Of a DNA stretch of 64,000 nt, positions 45,647 through 53,489 are shown in pieces; the first letter of the stretch is position 1; every line of letters starts with the position of its first letter. The translations under genes and the position numbers were made by a program. This DNA comes from JADFDG01 sp965232985. Lineage in GTDB: Bacteria; Pseudomonadota; Gammaproteobacteria; Pseudomonadales; JADFDG01. A model generated the notes under the pieces. It did not search any database, was not told the origin of the DNA, and saw only the letters and a list, made by a program, of their open reading frames with translations. The DNA lies in contig CBDDRC010000005.1 of assembly GCA_965232985.1 (NCBI GenBank), forward strand, positions 1-64,000. Reading direction: 5' to 3'.

Positions 45647-46099
45647 GTGAGCACCGCCTACGACCTCACCACGCAGCCATTCGGCAACAGCATCAGCACC
45701 GACGATATCGTCGATGCACTGGAATTTCTCGACGACTGGGAAGCGCGTTATGCCTACATCATTGATCTTGGCAAACAAGTGCCGCTGATGCCCGCAGACA
45801 TGAAGACCGACGCACGCATCGTGCGCGGCTGCCAAAGCCAGGTATGGCTGGAAACGCGCTACGACCCGGATACGCAACGCCTGTGGCTCGGCATCGACTC
45901 CGATGCCCTGATCGTCAAGGGCCTCGCCGCCATGGTGCTCGCCGCCTACAACGGCAAGACGCCGGCAGCGATTCTCGCTTTCGACATCGAGGCATTGTTC
46001 GAAAAACTCGACCTGCTGCGCCATCTGAGTCAAACCCGCGGCAACGGCCTGCGGGCAATGGTGCAGCGCATCCAGGATACTGCGCGCGTCCTGGCCTGA
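45647..46099 (+). CDS. sufE: Sulfur acceptor SufE
   Basis: Accepts persulfide sulfur from SufS and hands it to SufB. The 150-residue protein shows the SufE signature ARIVRGCQSQVWLETR with the active Cys at 62, and KGLAAMVLAAYNGKTPAAILAFD. It starts with GTG at 45647, supported by AAGGTGA a few bases upstream. It lies nine bases after sufT and ends 13 bases before the next gene, so the COG4389 gene is probably read from the suf transcript. Confidence 0.93.
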   Translation: MSTAYDLTTQPFGNSISTDDIVDALEFLDDWEARYAYIIDLGKQVPLMPADMKTDARIVRGCQSQVWLETRYDPDTQRLWLGIDSDALIVKGLAAMVLAAYNGKTPAAILAFDIEALFEKLDLLRHLSQTRGNGLRAMVQRIQDTARVLA

Positions 46100-46112
46100 C
46101 GGCCTCGGCACG

Positions 46113-48092
46113 GTGTTTCCCATGCGCGGCGGCCTGCACGAAGCACTCAAACAGATCGCCGCCGGTGAGCGGCCTGCCGGTCTTGAGGCGCTGGTAGCGG
46201 CGTTGCGGCGCTTCGAGGAAGAGAAGCCCGGCGCGGGAGTCGACGCACTCTGCCACCTGCTCGACGTGTATCCCGATTTGCGCACCGCCTTGCGCGCCAC
46301 CCTGCGCGATTTGCTCAGTGACGAAACTGCAGCAACGCTTTATGCCGAAGCCGGCATTCTCGCTAACACCGGCTTCTTCACCGAACTCGGGCGCCGGCTG
46401 CTCGGCCGCGTGCTGCCGGCACCGCGCGATTTAACGTTGCGTGGCCAGTTCGGCGCGCTGTTCGACAGCGGCGACGATGCCGCGTGGCTGGAACATATCC
46501 CGGTTGCCGATGGCGCACGGATCATGGCCGCACTGCGTCTCGATGACGACGAGCTGCCGGCAAGGATACCGGCCCGACATGCCCTCCTCGATGCCATCGA
46601 CCTGCTGTCGGTGCGCGTCGCCGCCATGGGCGTCGAGCCGGAACTGCAACGTCACTATCGGGTGCCGCGCGAGCACAACAATCCCTTTCTCGCCCAAAAC
46701 GCCGTGCTGCAGGCATGGCTGACCTATGCCCGCGCGGCAACGCAAACCGACGCCGCGCACGATGCCAGCCAGGCACTGGTTCTGCTCGCGCAGTGCCATG
46801 ATGTCACCGAGCACGTGCGGCGCAGTGCCCGCAGCGGCGGTGCCAGCCTGAACCTGACCTTCTTGCTGCGGCGCCTGCAACAATCGCTCGCGCGTATGCA
46901 CACCCTGCTCGCCGTCGCCACCGAGTTCGGCAAGAACGACGACGCAGCCATCGCCAGGCGTGTCGCGCTCGGTAGCGAGTTGGCGCTGGCCGACGGCAAT
47001 GCCCACGACATCCACGAGCACCTGCGCGAAAGCGCCGGGCTGCTCGCGCTGTTGGCTACCGAGAACGCGAGTCGGGTCGGTGAGCACTACGTCACGCGCA
47101 CCCGCAGCGAATACTTTGCGATGTTCCGCGCCGCGCTCGGCGCCGGCGGCATCATCGGCCTGTTGGCGATCATCAAGATGATGCTCGGCAGCCTGCAACT
47201 ACCGCCGCTGGTCGAGGCCCTTGCGTTCAGCCTGAATTACAGCTTCGGCTTCGTCCTGATCTACGTGCTGCACTTCTCCATCGCCACCAAACAATCGGCG
47301 ATGACGGCACAAACCCTTGCTGCCAGTCTGTCGTCGAGCAACACCAAACACGTTGATACCGATACCGTGAGCCTGCTGGTTTCGCGCGTGTCACGCACCC
47401 AGTTCATTGCCGTGCTGGGTAATCTGTTGCTGGCGGTGCCGATCGCCCTGCTGATTGCGCTCGCCATGCACTATGCGGGCGCAACAACGCCGATACACAA
47501 GGCGCCCCTGCTGCTGGCCGACCTGAACCCGTTCGCCAGCGCGGCGCTGTTTCATGCGGCGATTGCCGGGGTCTGGCTGTGTCTGGCCGGCATCGTTACC
47601 GGCTATGTCGACAACCTTGCCGCCTACGAGCGGCTGGCAGACCGCGTTCGCCGCATGCGCTGGCTGGAATCGATGACCGGCAATGAACGGCGCGAACAAT
47701 TCGCCATCTGGCTGGAAAACAATCTGGGCGGTATCGCCGGTAATATCTTTTTCGGTTTTGCGCTCGGCATGACCGGCTTCGTCGGTACGATGCTCGGGCT
47801 GCCGCTCGATATCCGCCACGTCACCTTCGCTGCCGCCAACCTGGCGATTGCCGTTGCCGGCACGGACTTTGCCATTCCGGCCGCAACGATTGTTGTTGCC
47901 GGAATCGGCGTGCTGCTGATCGCCCTGGTGAACCTCGCCGTAAGCTTCGCGCTGGCGCTGTGGATCGCACTGCGCGCCCGCGACGAGCACATCGAGAACA
48001 CCGCCACCCTGCTGGCGGCGCTGTGGCGGCGCTTCCGGGCCGCACCGCTCGCTTTCCTCTGGCCACCGCGCGACGACGAGCCCCGATCCTGA
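46113..48092 (+). CDS. COG4389 'site-specific recombinase' family membrane protein
   Basis: A 659-residue protein of the family historically labelled site-specific recombinase (COG4389), although no recombinase catalytic motif is visible. The N-terminal half (about 1-340) is soluble and helical, with DAAWLEHIPVADGARIM and RVPREHNNPFLAQNAVLQAWL. The C-terminal half carries about seven hydrophobic segments, for example FIAVLGNLLLAVPIALLIAL and NIFFGFALGMTGFVGTMLGL. Its real function is unknown, so the recombinase label is best ignored. Start is GTG at 46113, with ATG at 46122 as the alternative. Its stop is one base from the convergent iscS stop. Confidence 0.78.
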   Translation: MFPMRGGLHEALKQIAAGERPAGLEALVAALRRFEEEKPGAGVDALCHLLDVYPDLRTALRATLRDLLSDETAATLYAEAGILANTGFFTELGRRLLGRVLPAPRDLTLRGQFGALFDSGDDAAWLEHIPVADGARIMAALRLDDDELPARIPARHALLDAIDLLSVRVAAMGVEPELQRHYRVPREHNNPFLAQNAVLQAWLTYARAATQTDAAHDASQALVLLAQCHDVTEHVRRSARSGGASLNLTFLLRRLQQSLARMHTLLAVATEFGKNDDAAIARRVALGSELALADGNAHDIHEHLRESAGLLALLATENASRVGEHYVTRTRSEYFAMFRAALGAGGIIGLLAIIKMMLGSLQLPPLVEALAFSLNYSFGFVLIYVLHFSIATKQSAMTAQTLAASLSSSNTKHVDTDTVSLLVSRVSRTQFIAVLGNLLLAVPIALLIALAMHYAGATTPIHKAPLLLADLNPFASAALFHAAIAGVWLCLAGIVTGYVDNLAAYERLADRVRRMRWLESMTGNERREQFAIWLENNLGGIAGNIFFGFALGMTGFVGTMLGLPLDIRHVTFAAANLAIAVAGTDFAIPAATIVVAGIGVLLIALVNLAVSFALALWIALRARDEHIENTATLLAALWRRFRAAPLAFLWPPRDDEPRS

Positions 48093-48093
48093 C

Positions 48094-49260
48094 TCAGGCA
48101 ACCGCGCCCTGTTTCCGCAACCGCGGCACAACATCCTGGATGTGCGCCACCGCGCGCATGATTTCGTTCTCGCTGGTGAATCGCCCGAGTGAGAAACGCA
48201 ATGAGGCATCGGCCAGATCACGCGGCACGCCAATACCAGTGAGCACATAAGACGGCTCCACCGTTGCCGAATTACAGGCAGCGCCGGTTGATAGCGCAAT
48301 GTCTTTCAACGCGTTGACCAATACCTCGCCAACCACACCAGCAAACGCAACGTTGAGATTATGCGGAATGCGCGCGGTCGCGCTGCCGTTCAGGTGTATG
48401 TCCGGTAATTGCGAAATGCCTGCCCAGAGTTGCTGCGCCAATGCACGGATGCGCACATTGTCCGCAGCCATTTCCTGCTGCGCGATGGCAAATGCCTCAC
48501 CCATGCCGACGAGCTGATGGGTCGGCAAGGTACCCGAGCGCAGACCGCGCTCATGGCCACCACCATGCATCTGTGCTTCGATATGTACACGCGGGCTGCG
48601 GCGCACGTACAGCGCGCCGACGCCTTTTGGGCCATACACCTTGTGCGCGCTGAAACTCATCAGATCGACCGGCAACTGCGCAAGATCGATCGACAACTTG
48701 CCGATCGACTGCGCCGCATCGACATGAAAAACAATGTCGCGCGCGCGGCACAGGCTGCCCAGTACGGCGATGTCGTTGATCGTGCCGATCTCGTTGTTCA
48801 CATGCATCAGCGACACCAGGATGGTGTCGTCACGCAGTGCGGCAGACAGTTGTTCCGGCCTGATGATGCCGTCCGGCGAGGCGTCGAGGTAAGTCACCTC
48901 GTAGCCCTGCGCTGCGAGCCAGTGACAGGAATCCAGCACCGCCTTGTGTTCAATACGGCTGGTGACAATGTGCCGGCCCGCTTCGCGATAAAACGCCGCC
49001 GCGCCTTTCAGGGCGAGGTTGTCGCTCTCGGTAGCACCGGAAGTCCAGACGATCTCCCGCGGATCGCAGTTGACCAGCTCGGCCACTTGCATGCGCGCGT
49101 GTTCGACAGCTTCTTCGGCAAACCAGCCATAGCCATGCGCGCGCGACGCCGGATTGCCGAAGTTGCCGTTCGGCCCGAGGCATTCGATCATGCGCGCGAC
49201 CACGCGCGGATCGACCGGCGTGGTGGCGGCGTAATCGAGATAGATGGCGCGTTTGTTCAC
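48094..49260 (-). CDS. iscS: Cysteine desulfurase IscS
   Basis: PLP-dependent desulfurase supplying sulfur for Fe-S clusters and thio-modified tRNAs. The 388-residue protein starts MNKRAIYLDYAATTPVD. The PLP lysine is in MSFSAHKVYGPKGVGALYV, and the sulfur Cys sits on the long mobile loop STGAACNSATVEPSYVL near residue 325. That loop places it with IscS and NifS rather than SufS. It follows iscR by 36 bases. No iscU, iscA, hscB, hscA or fdx is adjacent; the convergent neighbour is the COG4389 gene. Confidence 0.95.
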   Translation of the reverse strand: MNKRAIYLDYAATTPVDPRVVARMIECLGPNGNFGNPASRAHGYGWFAEEAVEHARMQVAELVNCDPREIVWTSGATESDNLALKGAAAFYREAGRHIVTSRIEHKAVLDSCHWLAAQGYEVTYLDASPDGIIRPEQLSAALRDDTILVSLMHVNNEIGTINDIAVLGSLCRARDIVFHVDAAQSIGKLSIDLAQLPVDLMSFSAHKVYGPKGVGALYVRRSPRVHIEAQMHGGGHERGLRSGTLPTHQLVGMGEAFAIAQQEMAADNVRIRALAQQLWAGISQLPDIHLNGSATARIPHNLNVAFAGVVGEVLVNALKDIALSTGAACNSATVEPSYVLTGIGVPRDLADASLRFSLGRFTSENEIMRAVAHIQDVVPRLRKQGAVA

Positions 49261-49296
49261 GGCAGCCCCACAGACTTCAGACTTGGCCTGCGGGCC

Positions 49297-49773
49297 TCAG
49301 CTACGGATGGTCACAACGTCCGCCGACCGCAGCCGCTCACGTTGGCGCTGCCGATCAGCGATGACCCGGATATCCTGGCGGGCGACCAGATCGCCCAGGC
49401 TGATGCCCGCCAGAAAAGTATGTATCTGGCAGGACAGATCCTGCCAGAGGTAGTGCGTCAGACACATGTCACCCTCCTGGCAGGTACCCTCGCCAGCACA
49501 GCGCGTCGCGTCGATTTGTTCGTCAACCGCGTCGATGATGCTGGCTACGAACAGGCGCTCCGGCGGGCGGGCAAGCCGATAGCCGCCACCCGGGCCGCGC
49601 ACGCTGGTCACCAGATCACTCTTGCGCAGTTTGGCGAAGAGCTGCTCAAGGTAGGAGATGGAAATCCCCTGCCGCTCGGAAATGTCTGCGAGGTTGACAG
49701 GGTCTTGCGCGGCATTGATCGCCAGATCAAGCATCGCCGTTACCGCATAACGGCCCTTGGTTGTCAGACGCAT
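49297..49773 (-). CDS. iscR: Rrf2-family transcriptional regulator IscR
   Basis: [2Fe-2S]-sensing regulator of Fe-S biogenesis. The start at 49773 (MRLTTKGRYAVTAMLDLA) is the family standard, giving 158 residues; upstream codons in the same frame cross the IscR box. The winged helix is in the first 80 residues (LADISERQGISISYLEQLFAKLRKSDLVTSVRGPGGGYRLAR). The cluster ligands form CAGEGTC...C, Cys-x5-Cys-x5-Cys near residues 92-104, followed by a His-rich helix. A 25-bp box lies in its promoter. iscS follows on the same strand. Confidence 0.95.
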   Translation of the reverse strand: MRLTTKGRYAVTAMLDLAINAAQDPVNLADISERQGISISYLEQLFAKLRKSDLVTSVRGPGGGYRLARPPERLFVASIIDAVDEQIDATRCAGEGTCQEGDMCLTHYLWQDLSCQIHTFLAGISLGDLVARQDIRVIADRQRQRERLRSADVVTIRS

Positions 49774-49827
49774 GGTGGCACCCCCGCCAAAAACGGCTTG
49801 TTTCGCCTGTTGATGGGCGAGCATCCA

Positions 49828-49852
49828 ATACCCGAGTATTTGTGTCAACTAT
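49828..49852 (-). promoter_or_regulatory. IscR type-1 box and promoter of iscRS
   Basis: Reading the minus strand, half-sites ATAGTTGACAC and TACTCGGGTAT flank AAA, a strong type-1 match. A perfect -35 hexamer TTGACA (49847-49842) lies inside the box, followed 17 bases later by GATGCT as a weak -10. This arrangement, with IscR covering the -35, is what repression by IscR requires. The half-site ATACCCGAGTA (49828-49838) is shared with the sufB box. Confidence 0.82.
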
Positions 49853-49874
49853 ATGGCCAGCAAACACTCAGGCA

Positions 49875-50639
49875 TCAAGCAGCACTGTCCCGATCATCCA
49901 GCAGGTCGTCCTTGAGTTCGGGCGGCTTTTGATCGCAGTAGTCGCTGCCCAGCTTGCGCAGCGCCTCGCACATACCGTCCACGCGCTGGTCCATCGCATG
50001 CACATGATCAACGAGGCCATGAATGGCCCGGGCGACCGGGTCGGGCATGTCGCTGCCGACGCCATAGGCATCAAACCCGAGCTTCTCGGCGAACGCCTTC
50101 TTCTCGATGTCGACCTCGCCGGGCGGCTCACGCACGATGATGCGACCCGGGATGCCCACCACGGTCGCGCCCGCAGGCACCGCCCGGGTCACCACCGAAT
50201 TCGAACCGATGCGCGCGCCGGCGCCGACCACGATCGGCCCGAGCACCTTGGCGCCGGCACCGATCACCACGCCGCTTTCCAGTGTCGGATGGCGCTTGCC
50301 CTTGTTCCAGGTGGTACCGCCCAGCGTGACGCCATGATAGATCGTCACATCGTCACCGATTTCTGCGGTCTCGCCGATCACCACACCCATGCCGTGATCG
50401 ATGAAAAACCGTTTGCCGATCTTCGCGCCGGGGTGGATTTCGATGCCGGTCAGCCAGCGCGAAAACGCACTCAAAAAACGCGCCAGCAGCTTCAGCTCCC
50501 AGGCCCATAGCGCGTGGGCCAGGCGATGAAAAATCAGCGCGTGCACACCCGGATAGGTGAGCAGCACTTCAAGGGTATTGCGCGCGGCAGGATCGCGGGC
50601 GAATACCGAGCGAATGTCATCCCGCAACTGTCCGAACAT
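49875..50639 (-). CDS. cysE: Serine O-acetyltransferase
   Basis: Makes O-acetylserine from serine and acetyl-CoA, the first step of cysteine synthesis and a supply route for cysteine used by desulfurases. The N-terminal helical domain starts MFGQLRDDIRSVFARDPAARN. The left-handed beta-helix of hexapeptide repeats covers about 60-185 (IEIHPGAKIGKRFFIDHGMGVVIGETAEIGDDVTIYHGVTLGGT). The C-terminal part is longer than in E. coli and ends in an acidic tail. GGAG lies eight bases before the ATG at 50639, so this start is preferred over the one 10 codons upstream. It lies between trmJ and iscR. Confidence 0.95.
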   Translation of the reverse strand: MFGQLRDDIRSVFARDPAARNTLEVLLTYPGVHALIFHRLAHALWAWELKLLARFLSAFSRWLTGIEIHPGAKIGKRFFIDHGMGVVIGETAEIGDDVTIYHGVTLGGTTWNKGKRHPTLESGVVIGAGAKVLGPIVVGAGARIGSNSVVTRAVPAGATVVGIPGRIIVREPPGEVDIEKKAFAEKLGFDAYGVGSDMPDPVARAIHGLVDHVHAMDQRVDGMCEALRKLGSDYCDQKPPELKDDLLDDRDSAA

Positions 50640-50672
50640 GCTCATCACTCCTGGGCCACCACTGCTCAATCA

Positions 50673-51473
50673 TCACTCCTTGCCCTCGCTGCGCGTGCCA
50701 CCACACGCAGACATCTTCCCGCGCGCCGCCTGCTGCGCACTGGCCAGCATACCGCGCAGCATGCGCAATTCACGCTCGTCGGGTCGCGCACGCATAAACA
50801 GCCGGCGCACCCGGGCCATCAGTTTCTTCGGCGTATCGGCCTCAAAGAAGCCGATTTCGAGCAGCGTCTGTTCGCAGTGCACGAAAAACTGTTCAAGCCG
50901 ATCGGCACTCGCCGGTACATCGTCCCAACGCACCAGTTCGACGGGCATCTGCGGTGCCTGATCCGGTTGGCCTGACGCGGCCTGCGCCGTCAGCCATTGC
51001 TTGCGCAACTCGTAACTCACCACCTGGATCGCCGATGCCACATTGAGCACCGGGTACTCCGGGTTACCGGGGATCTCGACATGCACATGGCAGCGCTGCA
51101 GTTCGTCATTCGACAGCCCGCTCTGCTCGCGCCCGAACAGGATGGCGATGTCGCTGTTCGCCGCCTGCGCCAACGCCAGTGCTGCTCCCCTGGCCGCATC
51201 GACATGCGGCCAGGGAATCCGGCGCTGCCGCGCACTCGCGCCCAGCACCAGGCCACAACCGGCAAGCGCCTCATCAAGCGTTGCCACTACCTGCGCCCGA
51301 CTGAGCAGATCGGTGGCGCCGGAGGCCATAGCGGTCTCCTTGCCGTTGGGAAAATCCAGCGGCTCAACCAGCCACAGGTTCGACAAACCCATGGTTTTCA
51401 TCGCCCGCGCCGCCGCACCAACATTGCCGGCGTGCGAGGTATTCACCATCACGATGCGGATGCGCTCCAGCAT
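50673..51473 (-). CDS. trmJ: tRNA (Cm32/Um32) methyltransferase TrmJ
   Basis: SPOUT-class 2'-O-methyltransferase acting on nucleotide 32 of tRNA. The N-terminal sequence MLERIRIVMVNTSHAGNVGAAARAMKTMGLSNLWLVEP and the knot motifs ILFGREQSGLSNDELQRC and IPGNPEYPVLNVASAIQVVSYEL are diagnostic. The C-terminal extension of about 100 residues fits TrmJ rather than TrmL. The 266-residue length is usual. It diverges from suhB, matching the conserved suhB-trmJ-iscR neighbourhood, here interrupted by cysE. Confidence 0.95.
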   Translation of the reverse strand: MLERIRIVMVNTSHAGNVGAAARAMKTMGLSNLWLVEPLDFPNGKETAMASGATDLLSRAQVVATLDEALAGCGLVLGASARQRRIPWPHVDAARGAALALAQAANSDIAILFGREQSGLSNDELQRCHVHVEIPGNPEYPVLNVASAIQVVSYELRKQWLTAQAASGQPDQAPQMPVELVRWDDVPASADRLEQFFVHCEQTLLEIGFFEADTPKKLMARVRRLFMRARPDERELRMLRGMLASAQQAARGKMSACGGTRSEGKE

Positions 51474-51652
51474 GGAAATCCTGTCGCACCATCAGGGCAC
51501 CCGGGGGTTCGGGAGTATAACGGATGGCTGCCGGCCGGCGTGAAACGCTGCCGGGCGGGAAATCCTTCTGCTAGGATGGCGCCCCCGATTCCGGGCCCGC
51601 TCTTTCATATCCCTTATCCATCAGGGACCCACGCCCCCACGAGGTTGCCGCC

Positions 51653-52462
51653 ATGCACCAGCCCATCGTCAATATCGCGCTGCGCGCCGCCCAGGCTGCC
51701 GGCCGCATCATCGAACAGGCCCTCGTGCGCGGTGCGCCGCCCGTTGTCGAAACCAAGGGGCAAAACGATTTCGTTACTGCCGTCGATCGCGCCGCCGAAG
51801 CGGTGATCATCGAAGCCATCCGGAAAAACTACCCGCAACACAACATCCTCACCGAGGAGAGCGGTTTCATCGCCGGGGATTCCGACACCACCTGGATCAT
51901 CGATCCGCTCGACGGCACCACCAACTTCATTCACGGCTTCCCGCACTTCGCCGTGTCGATCGGCGTGAAGGTGGGTGATCGTCTTGAGCACGCGGTTGTC
52001 TACGATCCGATGCGCCGCGAAGAATTCACCGCCAGCCGCGGCCGCGGCGCGCAACTGAATGATCGCCGCCTGCGCGTTTCCGACCGCAAATCACTCGACG
52101 GAGCGCTGATCGGCACTGGCTTCCCGTTTCGCAAGGAACAGATGCCGCACATCGATGCCTATCTGGCGATGTTCAAGGATGTCGCACAGCAAACGGCCGG
52201 TATCCGCCGTCCTGGCTCCGCTGCACTCGATCTTGCCTACGTCGCCGCCGGGCGCATGGACGGTTTTTGGGAATTCGGCCTGCAGGAATGGGATATGGCT
52301 GCCGGTTGTCTGCTGATCGCCGAAGCCGGCGGGCTGGTCAGTGATTTCAACGGCAAGGAAGACCATCTCGACAGCGGTCACATCGTTGGCGGCAACCCGA
52401 AAGTGTTCAAAGCGCTGCTGCAGACGATCACGCCACATGTGCCGGCGGCCTGGAAACGCTGA
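51653..52462 (+). CDS. suhB: Inositol-1-monophosphatase family protein SuhB
   Basis: Mg-dependent phosphatase that also takes part in rRNA transcription complexes in E. coli. Metal-binding motifs are ILTEESG (near 62), TTWIIDPLDGTTNFIHGFPHFAVSIG (near 84-105) and FGLQEWDMAAGCLLIAEAGG (near 205-225). The N-terminus MHQPIVNIALRAAQAAGRII is typical. The 269-residue length is the norm. It diverges from trmJ and converges with secF across 67 bases with no clear terminator. Confidence 0.95.
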   Translation: MHQPIVNIALRAAQAAGRIIEQALVRGAPPVVETKGQNDFVTAVDRAAEAVIIEAIRKNYPQHNILTEESGFIAGDSDTTWIIDPLDGTTNFIHGFPHFAVSIGVKVGDRLEHAVVYDPMRREEFTASRGRGAQLNDRRLRVSDRKSLDGALIGTGFPFRKEQMPHIDAYLAMFKDVAQQTAGIRRPGSAALDLAYVAAGRMDGFWEFGLQEWDMAAGCLLIAEAGGLVSDFNGKEDHLDSGHIVGGNPKVFKALLQTITPHVPAAWKR

Positions 52463-52529
52463 GCGTTGCCATCCACACAAAACTGACCCGCCCCAAACCC
52501 GTACCCTGTGCTTGACGCCAAAGCCACGC

Positions 52530-53489
52530 TCAGGGCCGATCGTCGACTTCCTTCGCCACAACGATGAAATCCTGCCGGCTGACGCCCAGATACATCATCA
52601 GCGCAGCGGCGACAAACACCGAGGAGTAGGTGCCGAAGCTGATGCCGATCATCATCGCGAGCGCGAAGTTGTGGATTGCATCGCCACCCCAGATGAACAG
52701 CGACGTGGCCGACAGGAAAGTGGTCATGCCGGTCATGATCGTGCGTGACAGCGTTTTGGTGACCGACAGGTTGATGATTTCCGCCGTTGTGCCCTTGCGC
52801 TGGCTACGGAAGTTTTCGCGGATCCGGTCGGCAATAACGATACTCTCGTTGATCGAATAACCGATGATCGCCAGCACCGCAGCCAGCACCGTGAGATCGA
52901 ACGTCAGACCGGTCAATGCAAAGATGCCGACCACGATCAGCGCATCGTGCGACAGCGCGAGAATACTGCCCAGCGACAGTCGCCAGACGAACCGCACCGA
53001 GATGAACAACATCATGGTACCCAGCGACAGCATCAGCGCAACGCCGGACTGATCGCGCAATTCGTTGCCCACCGTGGGGCCGACAAATTCGGTGCGTGTC
53101 AGTTGCAGATCCGGCGCCGCTCTTTTCAGAGTCTCGAACACGTCCGAGCCGGTTTTCTCCTGGGCGACGCCCGGCTCCGGGGGCATCCGGATCATGACAT
53201 CGCGCGCGGTACCAAAATTCTGCACCACCACTTCTTTGTGTCCGGCTGCGGCCAGCTGCGCACGCACGGCATCAAGGTTGGCCTCGCGGGCATATTTCAC
53301 TTCAAGCAGCGTGCCGCCGGTAAAATCGAGACCCAGGTTCAACCCCTTGAAGGTGATGAGCAACACTGCGGCGATGGTGAGCAGAATCGATAGCCCCGTC
53401 ATGTACGGGGCATAACGCATGAAATTGATCGCCTCCATGCTGCCCGCAGTATTCACCGGCGCACCGGCCTGCACATTTTGCTTGCTCAT
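52530..53489 (-). CDS. secF: Protein translocase subunit SecF
   Basis: With SecD and YajC forms the SecDF complex that uses the proton gradient to assist export through SecYEG. The 319-residue protein has six membrane segments and the P1 domain. The signature GLNLGLDFTGGTLLEVKY is near the N-terminus, and GYSINESIVIADRIRENF falls in a membrane region. The ATG at 53489 is chosen for GGAGG six bases ahead. It overlaps the secD stop by four bases (ATGA). Confidence 0.97.
   Translation of the reverse strand: MSKQNVQAGAPVNTAGSMEAINFMRYAPYMTGLSILLTIAAVLLITFKGLNLGLDFTGGTLLEVKYAREANLDAVRAQLAAAGHKEVVVQNFGTARDVMIRMPPEPGVAQEKTGSDVFETLKRAAPDLQLTRTEFVGPTVGNELRDQSGVALMLSLGTMMLFISVRFVWRLSLGSILALSHDALIVVGIFALTGLTFDLTVLAAVLAIIGYSINESIVIADRIRENFRSQRKGTTAEIINLSVTKTLSRTIMTGMTTFLSATSLFIWGGDAIHNFALAMMIGISFGTYSSVFVAAALMMYLGVSRQDFIVVAKEVDDRP

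Noticed and set aside
46113..48092. Reading the COG4389 protein as a true recombinase
   Set aside because: No catalytic Ser or Tyr recombinase motif is visible, and the C-terminal half is clearly membrane-embedded.
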